Assembly: GCA_944320405.1 (NCBI GenBank)
Contig: CALUHI010000021.1
Location: 1 to 37,686, forward strand
Source of the DNA: an uncultured Eggerthellaceae bacterium
Lineage (GTDB): Bacteria > Actinomycetota > Coriobacteriia > Coriobacteriales > Eggerthellaceae
Direction of reading: 5' to 3'
Length of the DNA: 37,686 nucleotides
Shown piece after piece: positions 15,161 through 23,474 of this stretch. A program made the position numbers and the translations under genes. Every line of letters starts with the position of its first letter. The first letter of the stretch is position 1. The notes beneath the pieces are model-generated. The model did no database searches, was not told where the DNA came from, and saw only the letters and a list, made by a program, of their open reading frames with translations.

Positions 15161-17953
15161 ATGGCGAGAGGAGAAACCGCGAAGCCGCGTGTGGCGGTGA
15201 TCGGGGCCGGCGTTGTCGGCTGCTGCATCGCGCGCGAGCTGTGTCGGTTCAACGTGGAAGTTTCGGTGCTCGAGGCGGGGGACGACCTTGCCTGCGGGTC
15301 GACGCGCGCGAACTCGGGTATCGTCCATGCGGGGTTTGACCCTCAGCCCGGAACGCTGAAGGCGCTCTACAACGCACGGGGGTCCAAGCTGTTTCCCCAA
15401 TGGGCCGACGAGCTGGGTTTCGCCTACTTTCGCAACGAATCCATGGTGGCCGCCTTTTCCGATGACGAGCTTCCCGGTTTGGATGAGCTGATCGAGCGCG
15501 GAAAGGCCAATGGCATCGAGGGCATGCGCCTGGTTGGCCCTGAAGAGGCCAAGGCGCTTGAACCGGCTCTTTCATCTGATATTCGCGGTGCCCTTGTCGC
15601 GTCTACGGGCGCCATATGCGACCCGTACGGCGTTTCGCTTGGTGCTGCAGAAAATGCTGCGAACAACGGCGCTGAGTTTCTCTTCGATGCGAAGGTTGTC
15701 GCGATTGACGCCCCCGGTGCGATGGGCGGCGCTTTCCGCATTGCAACCGAATCGGGCATGGTGGTGGAGGCCGATGCGGTGGTGAACGCCGCAGGCATCC
15801 ATGCCGACGAGATAAACAACCTGGTAAGTTCCCATCACCTTGGCATCACGCCCGTGCGCGGGGAGTACATCCTCTACGAGCCTGCAATGGGCAAGCTGTT
15901 CAGGCGCACGGTGTTCCAGGTGCCCGGACCTATGGGGAAAGGCGTTTTGGTCTCGCCGACCGTTCATGGCAACTTGTTCGTCGGGCCGAATGCGGTTCCC
16001 CAGGAATCGAAAGAGGACCTGGGAACCTCCGAAGAGGGGCTCGACTTCATTGTGCGCCAAGCGCGTCGCACCTGGCCCGAAGCGTCAAACCGTGGGCAGA
16101 TCACCAATTTCGCCGGGTTGCGTGCATCGGGCAAAACCCGTGATTTCGTGGTGGGAGAAGCCCCCGATGCGCCCCGCTTCTTCAATGCTGCCTGCATCGA
16201 TTCTCCCGGTTTGAGCTCTGCGCCGGCCATTGCGCAAGACATTGCCCGTTGGGTGGCGGATGCGCTCGGCGCTTCGGAGAATCCGTCGTTCGACCCCATC
16301 CGCAAGCGCCGTCGGCTTCTTGCGGAAATGGACAGCAAAGAAGTTGCCGAAGCAGTGAAGAGGGACCCCGCCTGGGGCAACATCGTGTGCAGCTGCTGCA
16401 AGGTGTCGGAAGGTGAAATCGTTGCCGCCTTGCACGACCCGCTTCCGGTGCTTTCGCTGGATGCGTTGAAGTGGCGCTGCGGCGCCATGATGGGGCCGTG
16501 TCATGGAGGATTTTGCACGCCCAAGATCATCCGCATCGTGTGCCGCGAGCTTGGTTGCGCGCCTGAGGATATCGACAAGCGCCTGCGCGGCTCGTGGATG
16601 GTTGCGCGGTCGCGCGCCGACTACTTGGAAGTCTCACGCCTTGATGCGCGCGGCTGCATGTCTGCCGCTCAAGACACCTATGATGTGGCGGTTGTTGGCG
16701 CCGGTGCTGCGGGAATGGCGGCGGCGAAGGCGGCCGCTCGCGCGGGCGCACGTGTTCTGATGGTCGACCGCGGGCAGGGGCTTGGCGGCATCTTGCGTCA
16801 ATGCGTCCATAGCGGTTTTGGTTTGGAGCGTTTTTCCGAAGAGCTCACCGGTCCCGAATATGCAGAGCGAGAAGGCGCGGCGATGGCCGATCTGGACATC
16901 GCTGTGATGGAGGGCTCGTCTGTGGTCGGCGTTACCCAGGATGGAGCAGCGGCGGACGGCGGCAGTGCGTTCAAGTTGGACATCATCTCGCCTGCGGGAT
17001 GCCAATCTGTGGCGTGCCGTGCTGTGGTGCTTGCCACGGGCTCGCGCGAGCGGGGGTTCGGGGCGCTCAACGTGGCGGGCGAGCGTCCTTCCGGCATCTA
17101 CACTGCCGGATCGGCTCAGACCCTCATCAACCTGCAAGGGTGCCTTCCGGGCAAGCGCGCGGTGGTGTTGGGCTCAGGCGACATAGGGCTTATCATGGCG
17201 CGTCGGATGACGCTTGAAGGCATGGAGGTTGTCGGCGTTCACGAGATCATGCCGCATCCTTCCGGCCTGCGCCGCAACATCGTTCAGTGCCTTGACGATT
17301 TCGACATTCCGCTGCATCTGTCTTCGACGGTTGTGCGTGTCGAGGGATCCACGCGTCTTGAAGCGGTGTGGGTCGCCCAGGTGGATCAGCAAACGCGCTT
17401 GCCCATTGAAGGATCCGAGCAGCGCATCGAGTGCGACACGCTCGTTCTTTCCGTTGGGCTCATTCCCGAAAACGATCTGGCGAAAGCGCTTGGCGTGCAA
17501 TGCGACCCCTCCACGGGAGGGCCGAAGGTCGATGAAACGTTCCAGACGTCGGTGCCGGGCGTGTTCAGCTGCGGAAATTCACTGCACATTCACGATCTTG
17601 CCGATTGGGCATCGGCTGAAGGCGATGCTGCGGGCACATCGGCTGCGCATTGGGTGCGCGCGGGCGGCGGCGAGCGCCCAACCTCGATTTCTGTGGTCAA
17701 GGGCGTTTGCGTGGGGCACGTGGTTCCTCAATGGCTGTACGTGGATGCATCGGAGGCGAACTTGGAGTTCCGCGTGTCCGCGGTTCTTCACGACGCGGTT
17801 TTCGAGGCAGTGGGAATGAAGGACGGAAGGGAAGAGCTGCTGAGGAAGCGCCGCGCACGGATTGCCGTGCCTGCCGAAATGGTGCGCTTGAGCTTGAAGG
17901 GCATCGATCTGGCGAAGTACGATTCGATCGAGGTGAGGGCGCATGCAAGGTAG
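15161..17953 (+). CDS. Fusion of GlpA-like FAD dehydrogenase, [2Fe-2S] BFD-like domain and NAD/FAD oxidoreductase
   Basis: A 930-residue protein in three parts. Residues about 10-380 are a DAO-type FAD dehydrogenase (VIGAGVVGCCIARELC dinucleotide motif) like anaerobic glycerol-3-phosphate dehydrogenase GlpA or L-2-hydroxyglutarate oxidase. Residues about 405-455 are a BFD-like [2Fe-2S] region (CSCCKVSEGE and CGAMMGPCHGGFC). Residues about 505-880 are a pyridine-nucleotide-disulfide type oxidoreductase with an FAD motif (VVGAGAAGMAAAKAAARAG) and an NAD motif (VVLGSGDIGLIMARR). In Clostridia and Thermotoga the two enzymes are usually separate neighbours followed by a DUF1667 gene, as here (inference from memory). 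Likely role: oxidation of glycerol-3-phosphate or a 2-hydroxy acid with internal electron transfer. No glpK or glpF is present, so the substrate is open. Ribosome site GGAGG, 6 bases before the ATG. Confidence 0.87.
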   Translation: MARGETAKPRVAVIGAGVVGCCIARELCRFNVEVSVLEAGDDLACGSTRANSGIVHAGFDPQPGTLKALYNARGSKLFPQWADELGFAYFRNESMVAAFSDDELPGLDELIERGKANGIEGMRLVGPEEAKALEPALSSDIRGALVASTGAICDPYGVSLGAAENAANNGAEFLFDAKVVAIDAPGAMGGAFRIATESGMVVEADAVVNAAGIHADEINNLVSSHHLGITPVRGEYILYEPAMGKLFRRTVFQVPGPMGKGVLVSPTVHGNLFVGPNAVPQESKEDLGTSEEGLDFIVRQARRTWPEASNRGQITNFAGLRASGKTRDFVVGEAPDAPRFFNAACIDSPGLSSAPAIAQDIARWVADALGASENPSFDPIRKRRRLLAEMDSKEVAEAVKRDPAWGNIVCSCCKVSEGEIVAALHDPLPVLSLDALKWRCGAMMGPCHGGFCTPKIIRIVCRELGCAPEDIDKRLRGSWMVARSRADYLEVSRLDARGCMSAAQDTYDVAVVGAGAAGMAAAKAAARAGARVLMVDRGQGLGGILRQCVHSGFGLERFSEELTGPEYAEREGAAMADLDIAVMEGSSVVGVTQDGAAADGGSAFKLDIISPAGCQSVACRAVVLATGSRERGFGALNVAGERPSGIYTAGSAQTLINLQGCLPGKRAVVLGSGDIGLIMARRMTLEGMEVVGVHEIMPHPSGLRRNIVQCLDDFDIPLHLSSTVVRVEGSTRLEAVWVAQVDQQTRLPIEGSEQRIECDTLVLSVGLIPENDLAKALGVQCDPSTGGPKVDETFQTSVPGVFSCGNSLHIHDLADWASAEGDAAGTSAAHWVRAGGGERPTSISVVKGVCVGHVVPQWLYVDASEANLEFRVSAVLHDAVFEAVGMKDGREELLRKRRARIAVPAEMVRLSLKGIDLAKYDSIEVRAHAR

Positions 17954-18365
17954 CGATCGCATCAGGGAAGTCACCTGCATCCGCTGCCCCATGGGGTGCG
18001 TGGTTGCCGTGGAATGTGACGGTTCGGGCGGTGCGCGGTATGTCCAAGGGGCGTCATGCGTTCGTGGGCGGGAATACGCTGTTGCCGAGGCGACGGCACC
18101 GGAGCGCATGGTGGCAACGGTGATCGATGTCCCCGGATGCCCTGAGCCGCTTAGCGTCAAAACGGAACGACCCATACCGAAGCACTTGGTGCAAGACGCT
18201 GTTTGCATGGCAAAGCAGGCGGCAGTCGCACTTCCCGTGCACATTGGCCAGGTCATCGTCCCTAACGTGTGCGGCACGGGTGTGCCTATTGTCGCGACGA
18301 AGAACCTGGATCAGTCTTTCGCATCAAGCCGTGCGTTCGCCGACGCGACTACCAGCGAGAAGTAG
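17943..18365 (+). CDS. DUF1667 domain protein, partner of the FAD fusion enzyme
   Basis: A 140-residue protein beginning 11 bases inside the end of the previous gene. It has the DUF1667 pattern: CIRCPMGC near residue 11, a third cysteine in GASCVRG, and a C-terminal NVCGTGVPIVATKNL. The cysteines probably bind a metal or an Fe-S cluster. Proteins of this type accompany GlpA-like and NAD/FAD oxidoreductase pairs and are thought to be a small subunit of that complex. The family core ends at about ATKNL; the last 18 residues are a tail read across the 3' end of the opposite-strand gene at 18311-18526. Confidence 0.85.
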   Translation: MQGSDRIREVTCIRCPMGCVVAVECDGSGGARYVQGASCVRGREYAVAEATAPERMVATVIDVPGCPEPLSVKTERPIPKHLVQDAVCMAKQAAVALPVHIGQVIVPNVCGTGVPIVATKNLDQSFASSRAFADATTSEK

Positions 18366-18526
18366 TCAAGCAGGCGTGCGGTCAGGAGCAGGGCGTCTTT
18401 TTCTGCCATGTCAGAGTGTGCTGCTGACAGCACAAGCTGCGCGAGCCCTGCCATGGCGTGGCGGACGTCGTCAAGCTCATCGATTGCGTCAAGATTCGTT
18501 CGAACGGTAGGCGCATCGGTTAGCAT
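18311..18526 (-). CDS. Small helical protein of unknown function, 3' end overlapping the DUF1667 gene
   Basis: A 71-residue protein, MLTDAPTVRTNLDAIDELDD at the start, largely alpha-helical by composition, without cysteines or a membrane segment. The ATG at 18526 has a very good ribosome site (AGGAGG, 5 bases upstream), which is why I take it as real and not a shadow. Its last 55 bases lie opposite the end of the DUF1667 gene. It is divergent from the helicase gene at 18641. I do not recognise the family. Confidence 0.68.
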   Translation of the reverse strand: MLTDAPTVRTNLDAIDELDDVRHAMAGLAQLVLSAAHSDMAEKDALLLTARLLDYFSLVVASANARLDAKD

Positions 18527-18559
18527 AGAATCCTCCTGGCAAATAACGCTGACGGGCGG

Positions 18560-18583
18560 GGTGCCTCGAATCTTCGATGCACC
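18560..18583. promoter_or_regulatory. Imperfect palindrome between divergent genes, candidate operator
   Basis: GGTGCCTCGAA (18560-18570) and TTCGATGCACC (18573-18583) are complementary at 10 of 11 positions around a TC centre. The dyad lies where a -35 element of the helicase promoter would be (TATAAT at 18599) and in the leader of the small minus-strand gene, so a bound protein could affect both. Confidence 0.45.
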
Positions 18584-18598
18584 GTGCTGTTCGGATGA

Positions 18599-18604
18599 TA
18601 TAAT
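18599..18604 (+). promoter_or_regulatory. -10 box of the helicase gene
   Basis: A perfect TATAAT 37 bases before the ATG at 18641. The -35 region is weak and is covered by the palindrome at 18560-18583. The reverse strand also reads TATTAT here, so the minus-strand small gene may start from the same AT-rich spot. Confidence 0.55.
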
Positions 18605-18640
18605 AGAACAAATGTTTGATAAATAAAAGGCAAAGGAATC

Positions 18641-21295
18641 ATGGCAACGTTGGAGAATCAGGAAGAATCCATGGAGGGCACGGCATCGGGAAAGGGCTTT
18701 GATGCCAGCGCCCATGGATCTTTGGGCTCCCTTTCGCCCACGTGGTGGGAGCCGGAAGACGGCAGCGAGCCCGAGCCGTGGCTTTCCGAGAGCGCAGCGT
18801 TCGAGCGGTTCCTCGAATGGACGCTTGCGCGCGGAATCGAGCTGTGGCCGCATCAGGAAGACGCGCTGATGGACTTGGCTGCGGGCGACCATGTGATCGT
18901 GGGAACGCCCACGGGGTCGGGGAAGTCGCTCATTGCGCTGGGCATGCACTTCCTTGCCATGTGTACCGGCCGCCGCTCCTACTACACCGCACCTATCAAG
19001 GCGCTGGTCAGTGAAAAGTTCTTCAATTTGGTGGAGGTGCTCGGGCGCGACAACGTGGGCATGATCACCGGCGACGCCAGCGTGAACCCCGAGGCTCCGG
19101 TCATCTGTTGCACGCAGGAGATCTTGGCGAACCAAGCGCTGCGTGAAGGCGAGGATGCCGACATCGGCTGCGTGGCGGTGGACGAGTTCCACTACTACGG
19201 CGAGGCGGATCGCGGTTGGGCGTGGCAGGTGCCGCTGCTCATCTTGAAACGCACGCAGTTTTTGCTGATGAGCGCCACGCTGGGTGATGTGTCGTCCATC
19301 GCCTCATCCCTGCAGGAACGCACGGGTCGTGCGGTGGACGCGGTTTTGGATGCCCCCCGTCCCGTTCCGCTGTCGTATGAATACGTGCTCACGCCGCTGG
19401 AAGGCACCATCGAACTGGCTTTGCGCGAGGGCAAAGCGCCGTTGTATGTGGTGCATTTCGCGCAAGACGCCGCCCTGGCTTCGGCGCAGGCGCTGGCAAG
19501 TTATGGCGTGGCCACCAAAGAGCAGCGCGAGGCAGTGAAAGAGGCCATGAAGGGCACGCGCTTCACCACCGGTTTCGGCAAAACACTCAAGCGCCTTCTG
19601 GGCTGCGGCGTGGGCGTGCACCACGCCGGCATGCTGCCGCGCTACCGTCTTTTGGTGGAGCGTTTGGCGCAGCAGGGGCTTCTCCCCGTCATCTGCGGCA
19701 CCGACACGCTGGGCGTGGGCATCAACGTCCCCATCCGCACGGTGCTGCTTACGGCTCTGGCGAAATACGACGGTCGCAAGCAGCGCCGCCTGCGTGCGCG
19801 CGAGTTTCATCAGATCGCAGGCCGTGCGGGTCGTGCCGGGTTCGACACTGAGGGCCTGGTGATCGCCCAGGCACCCGAACACGACATCGAAAACGCCCGC
19901 GCCATGGCAAAGGCGGCGGGCGACCCGAAAAAGCAGCGCAAAGTGAAGAAGAAGAAACCGCCCGAGGGATTCGTGGGTTGGAGCGAGCAAACCTTCCAGC
20001 GTTTGGTGTCGGCTCAGCCCGAAACCCTCGCACCGCACATGCGCGTGACGCACTCCATGGTGTTGGCGCTCGTGTCGCGTGGCGGCGACGCGTGGGCGCG
20101 GACGGCGGAGCTGGTGGAGGAATCCGCTCAGACGCCCGAGCAGAAGGCGCGCCTGATGCAGCGCGCATCCGAGATCTTCGAAACGCTGATGGACACGGGC
20201 GTGGTCGTGAAGACCGAGGCGGAAGGCGGCGGCGTCGAATACGCGCTGACGGTTGATCTTCCCGACGACTTCGCGCTTGACCAGCCTCTTTCCCCATTCC
20301 TTCTTGAGGCTCTTGAGCTGCTTGACTCGGATTCGGACAGTTATGCGATGGACGTTATCTCGCTGGTGGAAGCCACGCTTGACGACCCGCGCCAGATCCT
20401 GCGCGCCCAGCAGCGCCAGGCGCGCGACAAGGCGATGTTCGAGATGAAGGCCGATGGGCTCGATTACGAGGAGCGCATGGAGCGCCTGGCCGACATCACC
20501 TACCCTAAGCCGTTGGAAGAGCTCATCGAGTTCGCGTTCGACAAGTACCGTCGCGCCGTGCCTTGGGCCAACGACTACTGGCCCAGCCCGAAGTCGGTGC
20601 TGCGCGACATGGTGGAGACCGCCTCTGACTTCAAGGGGTATGTGAACCGTTACGGCATCGCTCGCAGCGAAGGCACGCTGCTGCGCTACCTGTCAGACGC
20701 ATTCCGCGCGCTGGATCGCACCGTGCCCGACGCGAAATGCGACGACCGCCTGCGCGACATCATCGCCTGGCTCGGCTTCGTGGTTCGCACGGTGGACTCC
20801 AGTCTGGTGGACGAATGGGAGCGCGCAGGTGAGGGCGTGGGCGCTGACGCCGCGCCGCCCGAAGAAGCGGATGCCGTCGTGAAGGATCGCCGTGGCCTGA
20901 CGGTGCTGGTGCGCAACGCCCTGTTTCGCCGCGTGAGCTTTGCTGCGCGTGATGCACAGGACGGTCCGGTGCCGTTCGATGCGGCGGCGCAACTGGGGAA
21001 GCTGGATGCCGATTGGGGCTATGCGCAGCGCCGGTGGCGTGATGCGCTGGATGCATTTTTCGAGGCGCATGAGGGCATCGTCATCGACGGCGATGCGCGC
21101 TCAATGGCTTATCTTTCCATCGATGATTCTGCCGAGAAGGCTGACCGCATTTGGCATGTTGTTCAGACGTTCAAGGATGAAGAAGGCGACCGCGACTTCG
21201 CCATCGTGGCAGACGTCGATTTGGACGCCACCCAAAATGAAGGTGAAGCCGTGTTCAAGAACTACCGTGTCGGGTTTTTGGACGAGATGGACTAG
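18641..21295 (+). CDS. SKI2-like DEAD/DEAH-box helicase with DUF3516 C-terminus
   Basis: An 884-residue superfamily 2 helicase. Walker A GTPTGSGKS is at 88-96, the DEFH Walker B at about 180, SATLG motif III follows, and the QIAGRAGR motif VI is at about 391-398. A long C-terminal region typical of actinobacterial DUF3516 helicases comes after. A lysine-rich insert (KKQRKVKKKK) follows motif VI and may contact nucleic acid. Such enzymes resemble the exosome helicases Ski2/Mtr4; their bacterial substrate, RNA or DNA, is not settled. The ATG follows AAAGGA. It is monocistronic, facing a LysR gene at its 3' end; no clear terminator lies in the 56-base gap between them. Confidence 0.9.
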   Translation: MATLENQEESMEGTASGKGFDASAHGSLGSLSPTWWEPEDGSEPEPWLSESAAFERFLEWTLARGIELWPHQEDALMDLAAGDHVIVGTPTGSGKSLIALGMHFLAMCTGRRSYYTAPIKALVSEKFFNLVEVLGRDNVGMITGDASVNPEAPVICCTQEILANQALREGEDADIGCVAVDEFHYYGEADRGWAWQVPLLILKRTQFLLMSATLGDVSSIASSLQERTGRAVDAVLDAPRPVPLSYEYVLTPLEGTIELALREGKAPLYVVHFAQDAALASAQALASYGVATKEQREAVKEAMKGTRFTTGFGKTLKRLLGCGVGVHHAGMLPRYRLLVERLAQQGLLPVICGTDTLGVGINVPIRTVLLTALAKYDGRKQRRLRAREFHQIAGRAGRAGFDTEGLVIAQAPEHDIENARAMAKAAGDPKKQRKVKKKKPPEGFVGWSEQTFQRLVSAQPETLAPHMRVTHSMVLALVSRGGDAWARTAELVEESAQTPEQKARLMQRASEIFETLMDTGVVVKTEAEGGGVEYALTVDLPDDFALDQPLSPFLLEALELLDSDSDSYAMDVISLVEATLDDPRQILRAQQRQARDKAMFEMKADGLDYEERMERLADITYPKPLEELIEFAFDKYRRAVPWANDYWPSPKSVLRDMVETASDFKGYVNRYGIARSEGTLLRYLSDAFRALDRTVPDAKCDDRLRDIIAWLGFVVRTVDSSLVDEWERAGEGVGADAAPPEEADAVVKDRRGLTVLVRNALFRRVSFAARDAQDGPVPFDAAAQLGKLDADWGYAQRRWRDALDAFFEAHEGIVIDGDARSMAYLSIDDSAEKADRIWHVVQTFKDEEGDRDFAIVADVDLDATQNEGEAVFKNYRVGFLDEMD

Positions 21296-21351
21296 CGCAG
21301 CTGGCGTACGGCGGAAGGTGGCACCTTGTCAACGATGACGGTTGCGTGCGG

Positions 21352-22239
21352 CTACAGGGGCGCCTTCCCGGCGAATGAGGCCAGTGCCTTCTTGCAGAGC
21401 GGATTGTCCACGCCTTTCAGGGTGACCAGGCAGATGGGGATTTCTACTGCGTCGGCGGGATCGATGGGGATGATGGCGTTGCCCAGTTTGGAGTCGGCAA
21501 GCGCTTCATGCGCCACGCTGAATGCATAGCCTTGACGCTTCATGAAATGCTCGAGCATGTCTTCTTTCGTTTTCGGCGTGAAGCGCTCAGAGCGAACCCC
21601 CCGTTTCACGTAGGTTGCCAAAATCGACTCGTTGAAGAAATCGAGATCAGGGTCGACGATCACGGGGTAGTCGGCAAGGTCGTCAAGCGTCACGGTTTTG
21701 CGGGAGGCCAGCGGGTGGTCGGAGGGCACGCTCACTGCGGTGGGGGAGCTGAGCGCCGAGACGCACTCGGTGAAGGGCGTGTCCAATCTGCCCACGGTGA
21801 TAAGCGCGTCGACTTTTCCTTCTCGCATCATGCTGAGCCCGTCGTAGCCCGACGAGAGGGAGACGTCGACGGGTGCGCCGATGCGCGAGGAAAGCAACAT
21901 GGCGATGTTCGCGCGCGTTTGCGCATTGTTCGCGAAATCAGGGGCGCACAGCGCCAAGCGCAGGGAAGGCGGCGTCTCTTTCTCGGGCGCGAAGGCGATC
22001 TTTTGCAGCTGGTCGAACGAAGCGAGGGTTTCTTGCGCTTTGTGGAACAGAAGGTCGCCGAAGGGCGTGGGCGCCACGCCGCGGCTCTTTCTCTCGAAAA
22101 GCGGCCTGCCCAGTTCGTTTTCGAGATCGGCGATGGATTTCGAGACGGCTTGAACCGTTATGAACTGATCCTTCGCCGCTTTCGAGAAGCTGCCTGCTTG
22201 GTAGACGGCGACGAAGTAGCGGATCTGCCCGATGTTCAT
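21352..22239 (-). CDS. LysR family transcriptional regulator
   Basis: A 295-residue regulator with an N-terminal helix-turn-helix (YFVAVYQAGSFSKAAKDQFI then TVQAVSKSIADLENELGRP, residues 8-46) and an effector-binding domain with two Rossmann-like lobes. The VQAVSK helix, where most LysR proteins have TQPAVS, is a mild deviation. The ATG at 22239 follows GGGGTGAG. It is divergent from the solute-binding-protein/channel operon, so that operon is a natural target, although 407 bases separate them. Confidence 0.9.
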   Translation of the reverse strand: MNIGQIRYFVAVYQAGSFSKAAKDQFITVQAVSKSIADLENELGRPLFERKSRGVAPTPFGDLLFHKAQETLASFDQLQKIAFAPEKETPPSLRLALCAPDFANNAQTRANIAMLLSSRIGAPVDVSLSSGYDGLSMMREGKVDALITVGRLDTPFTECVSALSSPTAVSVPSDHPLASRKTVTLDDLADYPVIVDPDLDFFNESILATYVKRGVRSERFTPKTKEDMLEHFMKRQGYAFSVAHEALADSKLGNAIIPIDPADAVEIPICLVTLKGVDNPLCKKALASFAGKAPL

Positions 22240-22646
22240 TGCTCACCCCGCTTGCAAAAAACGGCTGCGTAGCAGCAGCGATGCCTATCCCGGGCATTAT
22301 ACGCCACGAAAATAAAGCAAATTTAAGCTCCATTTTTGTTATGCTTCAAAACGGTAGGTGGCTGCAAGGGGCTCTTTCTTTGGTCGACGCAAGCAAATGC
22401 CGGCGTTTTCCCTGTTCGCAGGGTTGAAATCCGCAATAGAACCTCACTTGTTCGCAGTGGCGGCGCCTTGTGCCTCTCGGCACGTCCGCTGCTACTTCAT
22501 TCGGGAAAAATGCTCTTCAACATTTAGTTGAGAGACATCCGCCAACCCTCATTTTCTGCATAATAGCCTATTGGCCAACTGGGCTTTCGGGTTGATTTCA
22601 AGGTTTCCGGAAGCGTCTCGAGAACATCATGCTGATAGGGAGGGTT
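22240..22646. promoter_or_regulatory. 407-base divergent region: LysR promoter, leader hairpin, candidate channel-operon promoter
   Basis: On the minus strand a perfect TATAAT (22296-22301) marks the LysR -10 box. Immediately downstream a GC hairpin (GCTGC / GCAGC between 22264 and 22279) is followed by a TTTTTT run on that strand (about 22256-22261), looking like a small attenuator in the LysR leader. On the plus strand CATAAT at 22559-22564 is a weak -10 candidate for the lipoprotein gene, without a clear -35. The A/T-rich stretch 22300-22345 and two GTTCGCAG direct repeats (near 22422 and 22451) are the only other features; no gene is visible. Confidence 0.45.
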
Positions 22647-23465
22647 ATGGTTTCGAAGGCAAAGCGCACCTTCGTCGCCATTGTTGCGTTCGCGCTGATG
22701 GCATGCGCATGCGTGTCTGTTGCGGGCTGCGACGGTGCGGCGAATGGAGGAAGCGGCACGCTGAAGGTAGGCGTGCGCAGCGATATCGTCAACTTCAGCC
22801 TCCTCAACGAGAAAACAGGCAAGTACTACGGCCTTGAGATCGACATCGCCGAGGAGATGGCGAAGCGCTTGGGCTATGCAGATGTGGAGTACTCCACCGT
22901 CACGCCCGACGATCGCAAGGATGTTCTCTTGGAGGGCAAGGTCGACTGCTTGGTAGCGTGCTACTCTGTGGCCGACTCTCGTCTGGAGAGCTTTGATTTT
23001 TCGCCCACCTACTACCCTGACGACACCTCCGTCATGGTGGAGAACAGCTCTCTGATCACCGACATCACCCAGCTTGAGGGCGGCGTGCTCGGCATCATGT
23101 CGGGGTCGAACGCCGGTCCGCTTCTGGCTATCAAGCTCAACGAGATGGGGATTATCGGGGACAACATCATTTCCAACACCGACGAAGGCACCCAGTACGA
23201 AGGCGTGTACGTGAAGAAATTCGCCTCCTATGCCGAGCTGTCCCAGGCGCTTGAAGAGGGTGTTGTGGACGCTGCGGTGATGGACGGCAGCATCACCGAC
23301 ACCTATATGAACGAGGATCGCAGTCTTCTGGACATCAGCATCGCTGATCAGAACTACGGCGTTGCCACGCAGAAGGGCTCGGAGTTGAGCCCGCGCGTGG
23401 CGGAAGTCATCCAGGGCATGCTCGACGACGGAACCATCGCCGCGTACATCGAGAAATGGAACTAG
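22647..23465 (+). CDS. Family 3 extracellular solute-binding lipoprotein (orphan)
   Basis: A 272-residue protein with a lipoprotein signal peptide: basic start MVSKAKR, hydrophobic core, and lipobox SVAGC with the acylated cysteine at about residue 28. The rest matches amino-acid type periplasmic binding proteins (TLKVGVRSDIVNFSL, GLEIDIAEEMAKRLGY, GKVDCLVACYSVADSR, and a C-terminal IQGMLDDGTIAAYIEKWN). It should sit on the outer face of the membrane and bind a small polar ligand. No ABC permease or ATPase gene adjoins it; the next gene, 9 bases on, is the Cache-MscS protein. It may therefore serve as ligand presenter for that protein rather than for import (inference). Start at 22647 with GGGAGGG upstream; an ATG at 22629 lacks one. 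Confidence 0.9.
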   Translation: MVSKAKRTFVAIVAFALMACACVSVAGCDGAANGGSGTLKVGVRSDIVNFSLLNEKTGKYYGLEIDIAEEMAKRLGYADVEYSTVTPDDRKDVLLEGKVDCLVACYSVADSRLESFDFSPTYYPDDTSVMVENSSLITDITQLEGGVLGIMSGSNAGPLLAIKLNEMGIIGDNIISNTDEGTQYEGVYVKKFASYAELSQALEEGVVDAAVMDGSITDTYMNEDRSLLDISIADQNYGVATQKGSELSPRVAEVIQGMLDDGTIAAYIEKWN

Positions 23466-23474
23466 GAGGCGGCC

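Noticed and set aside
21315-21327. AAGGTGGCACCTT palindrome between helicase and LysR genes
   Set aside because: It is too short, with a one-base centre and no T-run, so it is not a convincing terminator or operator.
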